Source: an uncultured Bacteroides sp. (GTDB lineage: Bacteria > Bacteroidota > Bacteroidia > Cytophagales > Cyclobacteriaceae). From it: a DNA stretch of 64,000 nucleotides. The notes below the pieces were generated by a model. That model saw only the letters and a program-made list of their open reading frames with translations. It had not been told where the DNA came from and did not search any database. The position numbers and the translations under genes are program-made. The DNA lies in contig CABHOV010000017.1 of the NCBI GenBank assembly GCA_902168185.1, positions 23,813 through 87,812 on the forward strand, read 5' to 3'. Numbering within the stretch: position 1 is the stretch's first letter; each line of letters opens with the position of its first letter. This document shows, in pieces, positions 18,583 to 27,508 of the stretch.

Positions 18583-19761
18583 TTAGCGTGAAGCTGCTAT
18601 CGCCTGATCAATATCGGTAACTATATCTGCTATATCTTCAAGTCCTACAGCGATGCGGATAAGTCCGGAAGTTATACCTACTGCTGCGCGTTCTTCTTCG
18701 CTGAGTTTTGAATGCGTGGTAGATGCAGGATGTATAGCAATCGTTCTGGTATCACCGAGATTAGGAGTATGCGAAATCATCTGCAATGAATTCAAGAATT
18801 TCCGCCCCTGCTCTACGCCTCCTTTGATCTCGAATGTTACGATACCACCGCCCAGTTTCATTTGCTTTTTAGCAAGTGCATGTTGTGGATGAGATGGCAG
18901 GAAAGGATACTTTACTTTTTTCACATCAGGGTGTTTCTCGAGATGTTCTGCAAGTGTCAATGCATTTTGGCAATGACGATCCATCCGCACGGCTAAAGTC
19001 TCCAAGCTCTTCGATAAGATCCACGCATTGAATGGTGACATGGAGGGACCTGTATGACGTGTAAAGAAGCGGATGTCTTTTATCAGTTCTTTCGTTCCTA
19101 ATATAGCACCACCAATAACGCGGCCTTGTCCGTCCATAAATTTGGTTGCCGAATGCGTGATAATATGCGCGCCCCATTTTGCAGGTTGTTGCAGGTATGG
19201 AGTAGCGAAACAATTATCAACGTTCAGTATCAGATTGTGTTTTGCTGCCAGTTTTCCGAGCCACTCCAGATCGATGAGATCGAGTGCCGGGTTGGAAGGA
19301 GTTTCAACGAAAATCATCCTCGTGTTGGGCTGAATTTTCTTCTCCCATGTTTCCGGTTCGTTTACATCCGCATAGCTATGTGAAATGCCAAACTTGGGAA
19401 ATATTATATTGAGGATCTGATGGGTTGAACCAAATACCGAACGACATGCGAGCACATGATCACCAGACTTCAGCAACGCGGCCATGCTGCTGTACATCGC
19501 TGCCATACCGGAAGCTGTTCCTATACCATCTTCCGTTCCTTCGAGCTTGCAAAGTTTTTCTATAAACTCGTTTGTATTCGGATTGGAGTAGCGGCTATAT
19601 ATATTCCCTGGAATCTCATCGGCAAACATCGCGCGTGCCTGTTCTGCATCATCAAATACAAAACTTGATGTGAGGTATAACGGAACGGAATGCTCGCGAA
19701 ATGATGTACGCTGATGTTGCGTACGGATAGCGTCTGTATCGAAATTTCTTTTCTCTTCCAT
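18583..19761 (-). CDS. metZ: O-succinylhomoserine sulfhydrylase-type PLP enzyme
   Basis: A 392-residue Cys/Met-metabolism PLP enzyme. SRYSNPNTNEFIEKLCKLEG, the PLP-contacting TASGMAAMYS, and the Schiff-base lysine in HSATKFMDGQGR are all present. The wording of the N-terminus (FDTDAIRTQHQRTSFREHSVPLYLTSSF, read in two parts) resembles MetZ, which makes homocysteine directly from O-succinyl- or O-acetylhomoserine and sulfide; cystathionine gamma-synthase or gamma-lyase are less likely alternatives. It is followed closely by rpe. No SAM riboswitch fits in the 55-bp gap upstream. Confidence 0.88.
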   Translation of the reverse strand: MEEKRNFDTDAIRTQHQRTSFREHSVPLYLTSSFVFDDAEQARAMFADEIPGNIYSRYSNPNTNEFIEKLCKLEGTEDGIGTASGMAAMYSSMAALLKSGDHVLACRSVFGSTHQILNIIFPKFGISHSYADVNEPETWEKKIQPNTRMIFVETPSNPALDLIDLEWLGKLAAKHNLILNVDNCFATPYLQQPAKWGAHIITHSATKFMDGQGRVIGGAILGTKELIKDIRFFTRHTGPSMSPFNAWILSKSLETLAVRMDRHCQNALTLAEHLEKHPDVKKVKYPFLPSHPQHALAKKQMKLGGGIVTFEIKGGVEQGRKFLNSLQMISHTPNLGDTRTIAIHPASTTHSKLSEEERAAVGITSGLIRIAVGLEDIADIVTDIDQAIAASR

Positions 19762-19816
19762 GTATAAAAATGAATCTGAGTCTGTGATAATTAAAATTGG
19801 CGGATGTAGACTGAGG

Positions 19817-20236
19817 TTATTTGATTACCTCAACGCTATACGTGACTTTAGCGTTTTTCTCCAGGGTTTTGGCTACGGAACAATATTTCTCAACAGACAA
19901 GCTCACTGCTTTTTCTGCTTTATCAGTATCAATATCTCCATAGAGTTTAAAATGTGCATGCACTTCAGTATATAGTGATGGAGTCACATCCTTTTCACGT
20001 TCGCCTGTTACAGTGATCTTTATATCTTTCAGATCCTGGCGTTGTTTTTTCAGAATGCTCACTACATCTATAGCACTGCAGCCACCCATTGCTGCTAATA
20101 GCATTTGCATCGGGCGCATTCCTAAGTTTGATCCTCCTGATTCAGGAGATGAATCCATCTGCACCGTGTTCCCTGCATCGTTGCGCGCTTCCATGTGGAA
20201 GGCATCATTCAAACGGTTTAATTCAATCTTTATCAT
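19817..20236 (-). CDS. OsmC/Ohr-family protein
   Basis: A 139-residue member of the OsmC/YhfA fold. It has SNLGMRPMQMLLAAMGGCSAIDVV with the reactive cysteine in the central helix, and a second conserved cysteine in VEKYCSVAKTL, the pair used for thiol-dependent peroxide reduction in OsmC/Ohr proteins. The N-terminal Arg that assists in Ohr was not identified with confidence, so the OsmC/YhfA branch is preferred. The ATG overlaps the symporter stop as ATGA, so it is translationally coupled to that gene. Confidence 0.88.
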   Translation of the reverse strand: MIKIELNRLNDAFHMEARNDAGNTVQMDSSPESGGSNLGMRPMQMLLAAMGGCSAIDVVSILKKQRQDLKDIKITVTGEREKDVTPSLYTEVHAHFKLYGDIDTDKAEKAVSLSVEKYCSVAKTLEKNAKVTYSVEVIK

Positions 20237-21621
20237 ACTGCTTTTTCTCTTTCTTCAGACCACACATAGCCTGCTGCTATCATTCCCAGTAAGCTAACAA
20301 GCGTTGCTGGTATAAGACTTGGCCATGGTGTTTCAAAGGCCTCAAAGATAATCCAAGTTATCATACCCAACACCATCGAAAGTAATGCTCCTTTACTATT
20401 GGCGCGCTTCCAATACAATCCCAACGTTAATGGAACGAAAAGTGAAACGAGACTGAGTATAGAAGACTCCCCTACCAATTCATAGATATTAGACCGAAAA
20501 CAGGCCATAATAGTTGCCATTGCAGCAAATAAAATCACACATATTTTGGTCAGCACAAGAAACTGACGGTCGGTATACCGATGTTTTGTTAAAGGCTTGA
20601 TCAGGTTTTCTGAAAAGATGGCGGCTGGTGCAAGTATAGCCGAACTTGTTGTACTCATGATCGCTGACAAGAGTGATCCGAAGAATAGTACCTGAACTGG
20701 CATTGATGCATGCTGCAATACCATGTTGGGCAAGGTAAGTTGTGTATCACCGGCAACCTGGTCGGGGTATAGATGCTTCGTGCATAAGCTGATGTATAGT
20801 GGCAGCATAGCGATGGTGAGGTATAGCAACGCTGCTATGTGGCAAGACCATATTGCTGTTTTGGCGGAACCAGAAGACATCGCCCGTTGAAAGACATCCT
20901 GTGAAGGTAATGAGCCGAGCCCAAGTACAGCCCATGCAGCTATATAGGCAGCAATTTCTTTCAGATCAAATGTAGGCAGAAAGCGGAGATCTTCTTTTGG
21001 CACTTCGCGCAGCACGGCTGATACACCACCGGCTTTTTCGGATAATATATAGGCCAGTACAACCATCCCTAAAATAATAATTATACTCTGGAAAAAATCG
21101 GTGATGGATATAGCCCACATACCGCCGGCATAAGTATATAACGTTACGATCACTGCACTGATTACAACACCTTGCCACAAGGGTATATCTACAACCACAT
21201 TCAGGATAAGCCCCATAGCGACCAATTGTGCCGCGATGTAACCAAGGTATGGCAAGGCCAGAAAAAGGCTGGCGGTTAGTTCGGTTGTTTTATTATACCT
21301 GACTTTAAAGAAATCACCCAGTGTAAGCAGGTTCATCTTATAGAGCCTGCGGGCATAGATCAATCCAAAAAGAAAAAGACATAACGATGCTCCGAAGGGA
21401 TCTTCAATCACTGCGTATAGTCCACCTTCCAGAAATTGTGAGGATGCACCAAAAACTGTTTCCGACCCAAACCAGGTTGCAAAGAGTGCTGCTGAACTTA
21501 ATACGATTGGCAAGCTTCTGCCTGCGAGCATAAAATCTCCGGTGGTCTTCACTCGGCGTGCAGCCCAGAAACCAATTACTACCGTGAGGATCAGGTATAC
21601 AATGATTGAGAGTAGTAACAA
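20233..21621 (-). CDS. Sodium:solute symporter family protein
   Basis: A 462-residue integral membrane transporter of the SSS family (LeuT fold) with about 12-13 hydrophobic helices. Family marks include LAGRSLPIVLSSAALFATWFG near the N-terminus, TYAGGMWAISITDFFQSIIII in the middle, and LGLGSLPSQDVFQRAMSS followed by a Ser/Thr-rich SAIMSTTSSAILAPAA region. Substrate cannot be assigned; SSS members carry sugars, amino acids, carboxylates and others. It is coupled to the OsmC-like gene by an ATGA overlap. Confidence 0.9.
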   Translation of the reverse strand: MLLLSIIVYLILTVVIGFWAARRVKTTGDFMLAGRSLPIVLSSAALFATWFGSETVFGASSQFLEGGLYAVIEDPFGASLCLFLFGLIYARRLYKMNLLTLGDFFKVRYNKTTELTASLFLALPYLGYIAAQLVAMGLILNVVVDIPLWQGVVISAVIVTLYTYAGGMWAISITDFFQSIIIILGMVVLAYILSEKAGGVSAVLREVPKEDLRFLPTFDLKEIAAYIAAWAVLGLGSLPSQDVFQRAMSSGSAKTAIWSCHIAALLYLTIAMLPLYISLCTKHLYPDQVAGDTQLTLPNMVLQHASMPVQVLFFGSLLSAIMSTTSSAILAPAAIFSENLIKPLTKHRYTDRQFLVLTKICVILFAAMATIMACFRSNIYELVGESSILSLVSLFVPLTLGLYWKRANSKGALLSMVLGMITWIIFEAFETPWPSLIPATLVSLLGMIAAGYVWSEEREKAV

Positions 21622-21692
21622 TTTCTTTTTTACAATTAGACCTGCTAAAAGTAAAAAACGAAATGATTATTTCATTGCATCCGTAGCTATAA

Positions 21693-22586
21693 CTATTTCT
21701 TTTTCTTCAGTTGAAATGTTCGCGTTACGTTGAACCCAAGATGAATGTCACCATCAAAGAAATCTCCTTTTGTCTCGGTGATGAATGTACGCTCTGTTAA
21801 GCTTGATGTATTGGTGAGCACAAGTTGAAAAACGTGACCACCGGTTTCTATATCAACACCAAAACCTACGGAGTTATAACGCTTGCTTCCCTCATCGAAC
21901 AAATCATTATCGGGAGCATCGAGGCGGTAATAGTATTCACTTGTAAGGGCAACGCTGCGCGTAATTTTAATCCTTCCACCAACACCTATAGCGAGCTGAT
22001 CATTTTTTTCCTTTGACTGGTCAACAGCATTTTTATGGATATAGGTTGGCATGATCTGGAGCGACAGATTGGATGTAAATTTTCGCGCAATCAAAAACTG
22101 TCCGGTATAGGCCAACCGGTCTACCGTTTTAAAACCCTCGGGTTCATTATCTCTCTTGGGGGAAATGCTATAGGCTGTGCCGCCCAACACTGTTACCGTT
22201 ACCGGAAAGTTTTTCTCTCCTGTACTTTGCCTCAGAAGTTTATACTTCAAGTAACCATCCATGATCTTATCAGCAGAGTTACGGCCAATACTTACAGAAA
22301 GATTATCGGTTATACCATAGTCCAGGCCGAGGCGGACATACGCTTGATCGAGGCCATACATTTCATAAAGACCATCATTTACTCTTCCGAAGCGGTGCGC
22401 AAAAATGAACTCCAGCGTTCCAGCATTTTTAGTTTCCACACTATGCCCGTTTACAAGGCGTGTACCCTTAAACGTTGCAATGGTATAGCCCGTGTCCTTG
22501 TTTTCTTTTTCAAGTTCTTTCAGCAGATCATTATCCTGAGCAAAGGAAACTACGGGAAGGAAGAGGAGCGCTATAATTTTTTTCAT
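21693..22586 (-). CDS. DUF5777-family outer-membrane beta-barrel protein
   Basis: A 297-residue exported protein with signal MKKIIALLFLPVVSFAQ. The segment GTLEFIFAHRFGRVNDGLYEMYGLD, read in parts, is characteristic of DUF5777, and the rest shows alternating strand patterns (VRLGLDYGITDNLSVSIGRN, GHVFQLVLTNTSSL). The function of the family is not known. It lies 10 bp downstream of a YceI-family lipoprotein gene and near a cytochrome c-type lipoprotein, the same company DUF5777 genes keep in other Bacteroidota as far as I recall. Confidence 0.8.
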   Translation of the reverse strand: MKKIIALLFLPVVSFAQDNDLLKELEKENKDTGYTIATFKGTRLVNGHSVETKNAGTLEFIFAHRFGRVNDGLYEMYGLDQAYVRLGLDYGITDNLSVSIGRNSADKIMDGYLKYKLLRQSTGEKNFPVTVTVLGGTAYSISPKRDNEPEGFKTVDRLAYTGQFLIARKFTSNLSLQIMPTYIHKNAVDQSKEKNDQLAIGVGGRIKITRSVALTSEYYYRLDAPDNDLFDEGSKRYNSVGFGVDIETGGHVFQLVLTNTSSLTERTFITETKGDFFDGDIHLGFNVTRTFQLKKKK

Positions 22587-22596
22587 ATGTGGGGCC

Positions 22597-23139
22597 TTAA
22601 AGTGGTCTGTAATTAAAATCTACTGTCACCTCTACTTGCTGAGCGATGTTCTGCCATACAATTTGTGGTACTTTGATGTTGTAGTCCTTGAGCTTTACAA
22701 CAAATTTTGACTTAAGATATAGCTGGTTGTTCCTTACCTCGGCAGTGCCCGGAAACTCCACTTCTTTGGTAACACCATGTATGGTTAACTTACCCACAGC
22801 TTTTACTTTTTGTATACCTGAAGATGAGGGATCGAATCCTATAATTTTTCCCTGAAAAGATGACTTGGGATATTTTTCGGATTCCATATACTTCTCATTG
22901 AAGTGTACCTGCATCAGTTTTTTGTCGAATTGAAAATCACTTACATTCAACAGATACGCTATATCTCCCTGGTGAACATCGAAGATGCTGGTGACTTTAT
23001 CATTCTTTGCAGCAATGTCTTCAATTACACCATCCGAGAAAAAAGATATACTGGCCTTTTCGATAAAGAAACGTTGTTGCCCTATTCCAACTTTACATCC
23101 TACTATTAAAGAGAGTATTAATATTAAAATCAGCCTCAT
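22597..23139 (-). CDS. YceI-family lipoprotein
   Basis: A 180-residue YceI-like lipocalin-fold protein. With the start at 23139 the sequence begins MRLILILILSLIVGC, whose IVGC is a lipobox, so it is probably a lipoprotein rather than a soluble periplasmic protein. YceI hallmarks are KYPKSSFQGKIIGF, the GKLTIHGVTKEVEFPGTAEV region and a C-terminal VEVTVDFNYRP. YceI proteins bind isoprenoids such as quinones. The close downstream DUF5777 gene and the upstream cytochrome c-like gene suggest a respiratory or quinone-related envelope function. Confidence 0.88.
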   Translation of the reverse strand: MRLILILILSLIVGCKVGIGQQRFFIEKASISFFSDGVIEDIAAKNDKVTSIFDVHQGDIAYLLNVSDFQFDKKLMQVHFNEKYMESEKYPKSSFQGKIIGFDPSSSGIQKVKAVGKLTIHGVTKEVEFPGTAEVRNNQLYLKSKFVVKLKDYNIKVPQIVWQNIAQQVEVTVDFNYRPL

Positions 23140-23326
23140 GAAGCAAAACAACTAAAATTTATTGAGGTTATACATAAATCTACAAGTAACTTCTGTTATG
23201 CTTTTATATAGTTGTTAATTTTTCAATGGTTTTAAATTGAAACTTTGCATTCTACTTGAATCATCCGATTGCATTTTCTGAAACCATAATTTCCCTGGGT
23301 GTCAGTCATTGATAAAGGTATATGTA

Positions 23327-23689
23327 CTAATTATTCGGAGCGCCTTGCTCGATCCAGCAATAGATAGCTTCCCGCTCGGCTTGTGTTATACTTCCGGTAC
23401 GTGGCATTTTACCCGGATCTGTTAATGGAAGCGTTATTCTGCGCTGTACTTCCTGCCCACTCTCTTGCAAATTACTGAGCACCGTCCAATCCGGAAGACC
23501 AGAACTACTGTTGTGACATCCTGCACATTTAGCAAGAATAATAGGTGCAACATCATTCGTATAGCTCACCGTTGTATTACCGTCACACTCGACTATAAAA
23601 GGTGAGCCGAGATTATGATCAACACAGGATGTGATCATAATGACGCTAAACGAAATAATAAAAGAAGGTAGAGTAAAACGTCTAATCAT
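23327..23689 (-). CDS. Cytochrome c-like haem lipoprotein
   Basis: A 120-residue protein starting MIRRFTLPSF; a hydrophobic stretch ends in the lipobox ITSC. The mature part has a single haem c motif CAGCH inside APIILAKCAGCHNSS and a downstream candidate axial methionine in DPGKMPRTGSITQAE, followed by EREAIYCWIEQGAP, the usual end of such domains. The open frame extends 14 codons further but would put a charged segment before the signal. It is in the same orientation as yceI/DUF5777 but 187 bp upstream, so it may have its own transcript. Confidence 0.85.
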   Translation of the reverse strand: MIRRFTLPSFIISFSVIMITSCVDHNLGSPFIVECDGNTTVSYTNDVAPIILAKCAGCHNSSSGLPDWTVLSNLQESGQEVQRRITLPLTDPGKMPRTGSITQAEREAIYCWIEQGAPNN

Positions 23690-23814
23690 ATCAAAAGATA
23701 AGAAATTTTTCAGAAAGGAGTTTCTCTGCATGCAATATCACACGTAACGGATTGCGTGACATGGAGAATCCTGATGATATATAGAGCAAAGAGGTATAGC
23801 TCTGGGTTGGTTTA

Positions 23815-23880
23815 AAAATGAAAATCCCCCGAAGTCCTAGACCCCGGGGGATGATCACTGTCTATAGTTGGCTTTAATCT
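23815..23880 (-). ncRNA. Candidate small RNA, tandem copy A
   Basis: First of two homologous non-coding units. In the minus direction it starts with a block (AGATTAAAGCCAACTATAG and three more bases) identical to copy B, then a hairpin ATCCCCCG...CGGGGGAT with an inner GTC/GAC stem, then ATTTTCATTTTT, a terminator-like tail. Minus-strand element TATCTTTG sits five bases before the block. The predicted RNA would be only about 60-65 nt. No open frame is shared between copies. Alternatives: a REP-like repeat or duplicated terminator. Confidence 0.55.
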
Positions 23881-23885
23881 TGAAT

Positions 23886-23915
23886 CAAAGATATAGCGGT
23901 AGTAAAAAAGTACCA
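23886..23915 (-). promoter_or_regulatory. Promoter-like element before small RNA copy A
   Basis: The minus strand has TATCTTTG (23886-23893), an exact match to the Bacteroidota -7 pattern TAnnTTTG. At the 19-base spacing the -33 triplet is TGG instead of TTG (23913-23915), so this promoter should be weaker than that of copy B. Confidence 0.5.
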
Positions 23916-24001
23916 TCCCTGAATCGATCACTTGAAAATAATTCAGATGAATGGAATTATTTACAGATGGATGACCTGCTGACTTATTTGAGAAAGGTTA
24001 T

Positions 24002-24066
24002 AAAATGAAAATCCCCCGAAGTTCTCGACTAAGGGGGATTGTCATGTCTATAGTTGGCTTTAATCT
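24002..24066 (-). ncRNA. Candidate small RNA, tandem copy B
   Basis: Second copy, 187 bases from copy A. The first 22 bases of the minus-strand unit are identical to copy A, as are the last 21. Between them the hairpin arms keep pairing although the sequence differs: AATCCCCC...GGGGGATT with an inner AGT/ACT stem here against GTC/GAC in A. That pattern of change with retained pairing argues for selection on RNA structure. The tail ATTTTCATTTT resembles an intrinsic terminator. A full promoter precedes it. Confidence 0.6.
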
Positions 24067-24070
24067 GTTT

Positions 24071-24100
24071 CAAAGGTAAAATTTTTTTTTATTGAATCAA
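24071..24100 (-). promoter_or_regulatory. Bacteroidota-type promoter for small RNA copy B
   Basis: On the minus strand TTG (24098-24100), exactly 19 bases, then TACCTTTG (24071-24078): a full match to TTG-N19-TAnnTTTG. The spacer contains an uninterrupted A run. Transcription should start near 24066, at the beginning of the conserved block. Confidence 0.65.
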
Positions 24101-24142
24101 CCGATTGCGTCAGAAATTTTCAGAAATCTTTGAAGTTACAGG

Positions 24143-24328
24143 TTACCTTTTACGGATGGAGTCATTTTTCGCGGAGTCCGCCTTCATATAGGTGCCCTTA
24201 ATTCGCTCGGGTAGCTGCGATTTTGAACCTGGGAAAGTTGTTTTGCGGCTGATGTCGTAACTCGCATAGCCTATAAATATGATGAATGCTATTACGAACA
24301 GACCAAATATGTTCTTCCCTTTTTTCAT
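24143..24328 (-). CDS. Small single-pass membrane protein
   Basis: A 61-residue protein: basic start MKKGKN, one membrane segment at about residues 8-24 (FGLFVIAFIIFIGYASY), then a charged tail ending RKR. It starts 11 bases after the stop of the large transporter-like gene and is on the same strand, so it is probably co-transcribed and may be an accessory subunit. No family is recognised. The clean signal-anchor layout and operon position support it being real despite its size. Confidence 0.6.
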   Translation of the reverse strand: MKKGKNIFGLFVIAFIIFIGYASYDISRKTTFPGSKSQLPERIKGTYMKADSAKNDSIRKR

Positions 24329-24339
24329 TGAAAACCTGC

Positions 24340-27300
24340 TCAGATATACTCCAACACCTTATCCGCCAACTCTACATTATCAGAAAGAAGTTCATAGAAC
24401 TGGTCTTTATTAAACTTCAAAATAACAGAATCTGTTTTTGCTATGATCAAATTTGTGTTCAGGTAATTCTGGAAGCCGACCATCTCCCCTATAAATTGGC
24501 CCTGATCGAATTTAGAAACAAATTCGCCACGATGGTAAAAATCGACAGTACCTGAGTTGAGTACATAGAAGTAATTGTTTGAACGCTCGTCGAGTACAAG
24601 CGATTCGTCTTTCTTCATCCGAAGCTCTTCACTTAAGTCAGCCATATAGGTTAACGTGAGGCCTGCTACATCTTCAAATATATTTATCTTTTGAAAGAAC
24701 AATACCTTTTCAAACCGCGTCATACGCTTTGAATGTATAATCAGCATGTCAAGTTCATACTTTATATCTGCTCCCAGACGTTTGGAGTTCTGCTCGTATT
24801 CAGCGGGATTGATTTTATGAAGTGCCCATGCGGATACTTCACGAATCAGCAGATCAGGATTGAATAATTGCGCGATCAAATCGAGCTTAAAGTCTTCTAT
24901 CTTCTGAATGCCAATCTGAAAGAGTACACATGCCTTCGTCCAACGGTTGGACTGGGTAAAATCGCGGTTGATAATGAACTTCAAAACGAGTCGCGAATCA
25001 AGTTTCACCCGTGGGAAGAAATATTCAAGCCGGCTGATTCTCTCTGCATCGGATACATCATCCAATATAGGTATAACACGCTGCTTCAACTGTTCCGACA
25101 AGAATACATCCAAAAGTTCAATAGCATAGGTAACACCCTCCGCCGTACCGCTATCAATGTTTTCTTTTACCAGCTGAATGGAGCGGGTATCATATAGCAT
25201 CGTTAGCAATGTATAGATGTGCTCAATGTCGTTTTGAATTTCATGACGAAGCGCAGTTTTAATCTGTTCGCTAAACCCATCATCTCCTATCTCATGTATA
25301 GCACTCAGGTTCCAGCTGATATCTGCTATATCTGATTCGATAACATATTTGATTCGGGTGATCTGAGATATACCCGCTTTGAAACCACACTCACCCAATG
25401 ACAAAAGCACTTGCGATACGATTACCTTATTGGGATAATCCATTTTATTCCAAAGGATTTCGCGTGCACGTTGTCCTCCTATACGGCCAATTACCTGTAC
25501 TATACGCAGCATCATTTGTGTACTCTGCCCACTGCGATAGAAAGCAGTATCCAAGGCAGGCAGCGTAGTAGCACCAATCTGTACCAATGCATTCATCGCC
25601 TGGTTACTATATACCGGGCTTCCCAGGTTTTCGATGATGGTATTTATAATTTCCGGATTATGTTTCTTGATCGAAGTTTTAATCGCGGTGTTTCGTACCT
25701 GAGGTTCACTGTCGATCAGCAGTTCCATGAGAAATGAAGTACACTCTTCTTTCGAAGTATGCAGTAACAATTCTGCGGCATAGTGACGATCATTCGGATT
25801 TGTTGATCGCGTAAGTTTTTGAATACGTGTTTTGGTTATGTCGCCACCATTCTGGATGATCAGTTCAAGATCACTTTTACTCAGAACATTTTTCTCCGAG
25901 CCATCTACTTTTGTTCCGTCCATGCGGATAACATACTTATCGGAAACAGATAGTCCCTTCAGCTCATTCATCCGCTCCTGCCCATAATAACGAATGGATT
26001 CATCTTCGTTCTTCATGAGGTTGTTAACCCACACTGGTACTTGAGCCGCGTTAATCTTCTCTAATAGTTTATAGGAGAATACTGCCTTCGATGCATTCGG
26101 CATATTTAATAAACTCTCCAGACGATTCGTTACCTGGGCGAAACCTTTTTCAAGTTTCTCCTGCTGTATATCTGTACCTTCCAACTTTAACCGGATCTTG
26201 TTCCGGTATCCGTTATACATATTATTGACCACAAAGAAATATGCGCCTGCAAGCAGCAAGAGAAATATAGCGACGTGTATAACTTTGAAGAAAGGCAAAA
26301 AGGCAAGACCAAAAATCAGCAGACCGGCTACAAAGCGAGCGCTCTCATTCATCAATCCTTCTACTTTCGACTGAATGTTAAATCGCAGGCGATTATCGAG
26401 TGGAATAAAAAATAATTTAAAGACCGGGTTCTCCAACGAATCACGAAGCGTCCAGTTGAATAATCGCGTTAGCGCTACGAATAAAAAGAAGTATAGGAAG
26501 CCTGTTGCTCCAAGTACTTTCTCATATCCAAATATACCACCGGTCAGCAATGAGCCGATGGCAAACAACATAATTACCAACGGAAGAACGAAAAGAGAAA
26601 TACGCAAACCGTAATTACTGATGATACGTTGGTTGATGAACGTCTGCATAATAAGACTGATGCCGTATACAGCTCCCGTAAAAAATGAGTTAAAGTTGGT
26701 AAGCTCACGTTCCTTCGGATATTGAATTTGTACCAATTGCTGAAAAGCATACTGGCTAAACATAAACATCACCATGGAGATGAGCAGGAAAACCGAGAGT
26801 GCTCGTATATAGGGCTCCTTCAATAACTTGTTAAGGCGTGTTTCTCTTCGCACCGTCACACCAAATTCACGCGGATCATTTTTAGAAAGCGAGAATGATG
26901 ATGAGATGAAGAACAACAAAATAGAAACTATAGCTATACTGATAGCACATACCAGTAAGTAATTCGATGTATCGTGGATGATCTTGGATGTAAATGGAAT
27001 TACAATGAGCGTAGCCAATATAGCTGCAATCAACTGTCCGGTATCAATCCATCCTATAATTCTTTTGGACTGTCTAAAGTTAAAGAGCCGTCCAAAAATT
27101 CCCCAGTAGCTTAGGAGAAGTATAGCGGAGATCGGGCCGGTCATACAATACAAGGCAAACACAAAGTAGTTATGCCAGGCAGGGTCTCCGAAGTTGAGGA
27201 GCCAGTAAGCGCCCAATGTAAAAATCAATATTAGCACAACACTTGCCAGCGCGAGCGTTGTAAAACGAATCCAGTTCTGAAAAAATGAAAAGACAAAAGT

Positions 27301-27498
27301 AGTAACGATACCCAGTGCACCAGCTGCAAGAAACGCCTTGTTCAAGTACGAGCCCATCCTGTTCAAAAACAGGGAGTCGGCTGTTACCTGGTACGTTGCA
27401 ATAAAAATCCCCATGAAGAACCCTGTACAAAGCATCACGATGATCTGCTTTTGTTCCTCACTCTTTATGCGGAGTACATTTGCTAAACGACTTGCCAT
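24340..27498 (-). CDS. Nucleotide-transporter-like membrane protein fused to HEAT repeats and a cNMP-type domain
   Basis: A 1052-residue fusion. Residues about 15-440 hold some 12 membrane helices resembling the Npt1/Npt2 ATP/ADP-translocase or MFS fold (GPISAILLLSYWGIFGRLF, RQSKRIIGWIDTGQLIAAI). Residues about 460-900 are HEAT-type helical pairs (SEPQVRNTAIKTSIKKH, SNQAMNALVQIGATTLPAL). Residues about 940-1052 form a cyclic-nucleotide-binding beta-roll (YFYVLNSGTVDFYHRGEF, GQFIGEMVGF), but the phosphate-binding cassette has no conserved arginine after FIGEM, so nucleotide binding is doubtful. It heads an operon with a small membrane protein. Transported substrate is unknown. Confidence 0.8.
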   Translation of the reverse strand: MASRLANVLRIKSEEQKQIIVMLCTGFFMGIFIATYQVTADSLFLNRMGSYLNKAFLAAGALGIVTTFVFSFFQNWIRFTTLALASVVLILIFTLGAYWLLNFGDPAWHNYFVFALYCMTGPISAILLLSYWGIFGRLFNFRQSKRIIGWIDTGQLIAAILATLIVIPFTSKIIHDTSNYLLVCAISIAIVSILLFFISSSFSLSKNDPREFGVTVRRETRLNKLLKEPYIRALSVFLLISMVMFMFSQYAFQQLVQIQYPKERELTNFNSFFTGAVYGISLIMQTFINQRIISNYGLRISLFVLPLVIMLFAIGSLLTGGIFGYEKVLGATGFLYFFLFVALTRLFNWTLRDSLENPVFKLFFIPLDNRLRFNIQSKVEGLMNESARFVAGLLIFGLAFLPFFKVIHVAIFLLLLAGAYFFVVNNMYNGYRNKIRLKLEGTDIQQEKLEKGFAQVTNRLESLLNMPNASKAVFSYKLLEKINAAQVPVWVNNLMKNEDESIRYYGQERMNELKGLSVSDKYVIRMDGTKVDGSEKNVLSKSDLELIIQNGGDITKTRIQKLTRSTNPNDRHYAAELLLHTSKEECTSFLMELLIDSEPQVRNTAIKTSIKKHNPEIINTIIENLGSPVYSNQAMNALVQIGATTLPALDTAFYRSGQSTQMMLRIVQVIGRIGGQRAREILWNKMDYPNKVIVSQVLLSLGECGFKAGISQITRIKYVIESDIADISWNLSAIHEIGDDGFSEQIKTALRHEIQNDIEHIYTLLTMLYDTRSIQLVKENIDSGTAEGVTYAIELLDVFLSEQLKQRVIPILDDVSDAERISRLEYFFPRVKLDSRLVLKFIINRDFTQSNRWTKACVLFQIGIQKIEDFKLDLIAQLFNPDLLIREVSAWALHKINPAEYEQNSKRLGADIKYELDMLIIHSKRMTRFEKVLFFQKINIFEDVAGLTLTYMADLSEELRMKKDESLVLDERSNNYFYVLNSGTVDFYHRGEFVSKFDQGQFIGEMVGFQNYLNTNLIIAKTDSVILKFNKDQFYELLSDNVELADKVLEYI

Positions 27499-27508
27499 AG
27501 GTAGTGGC

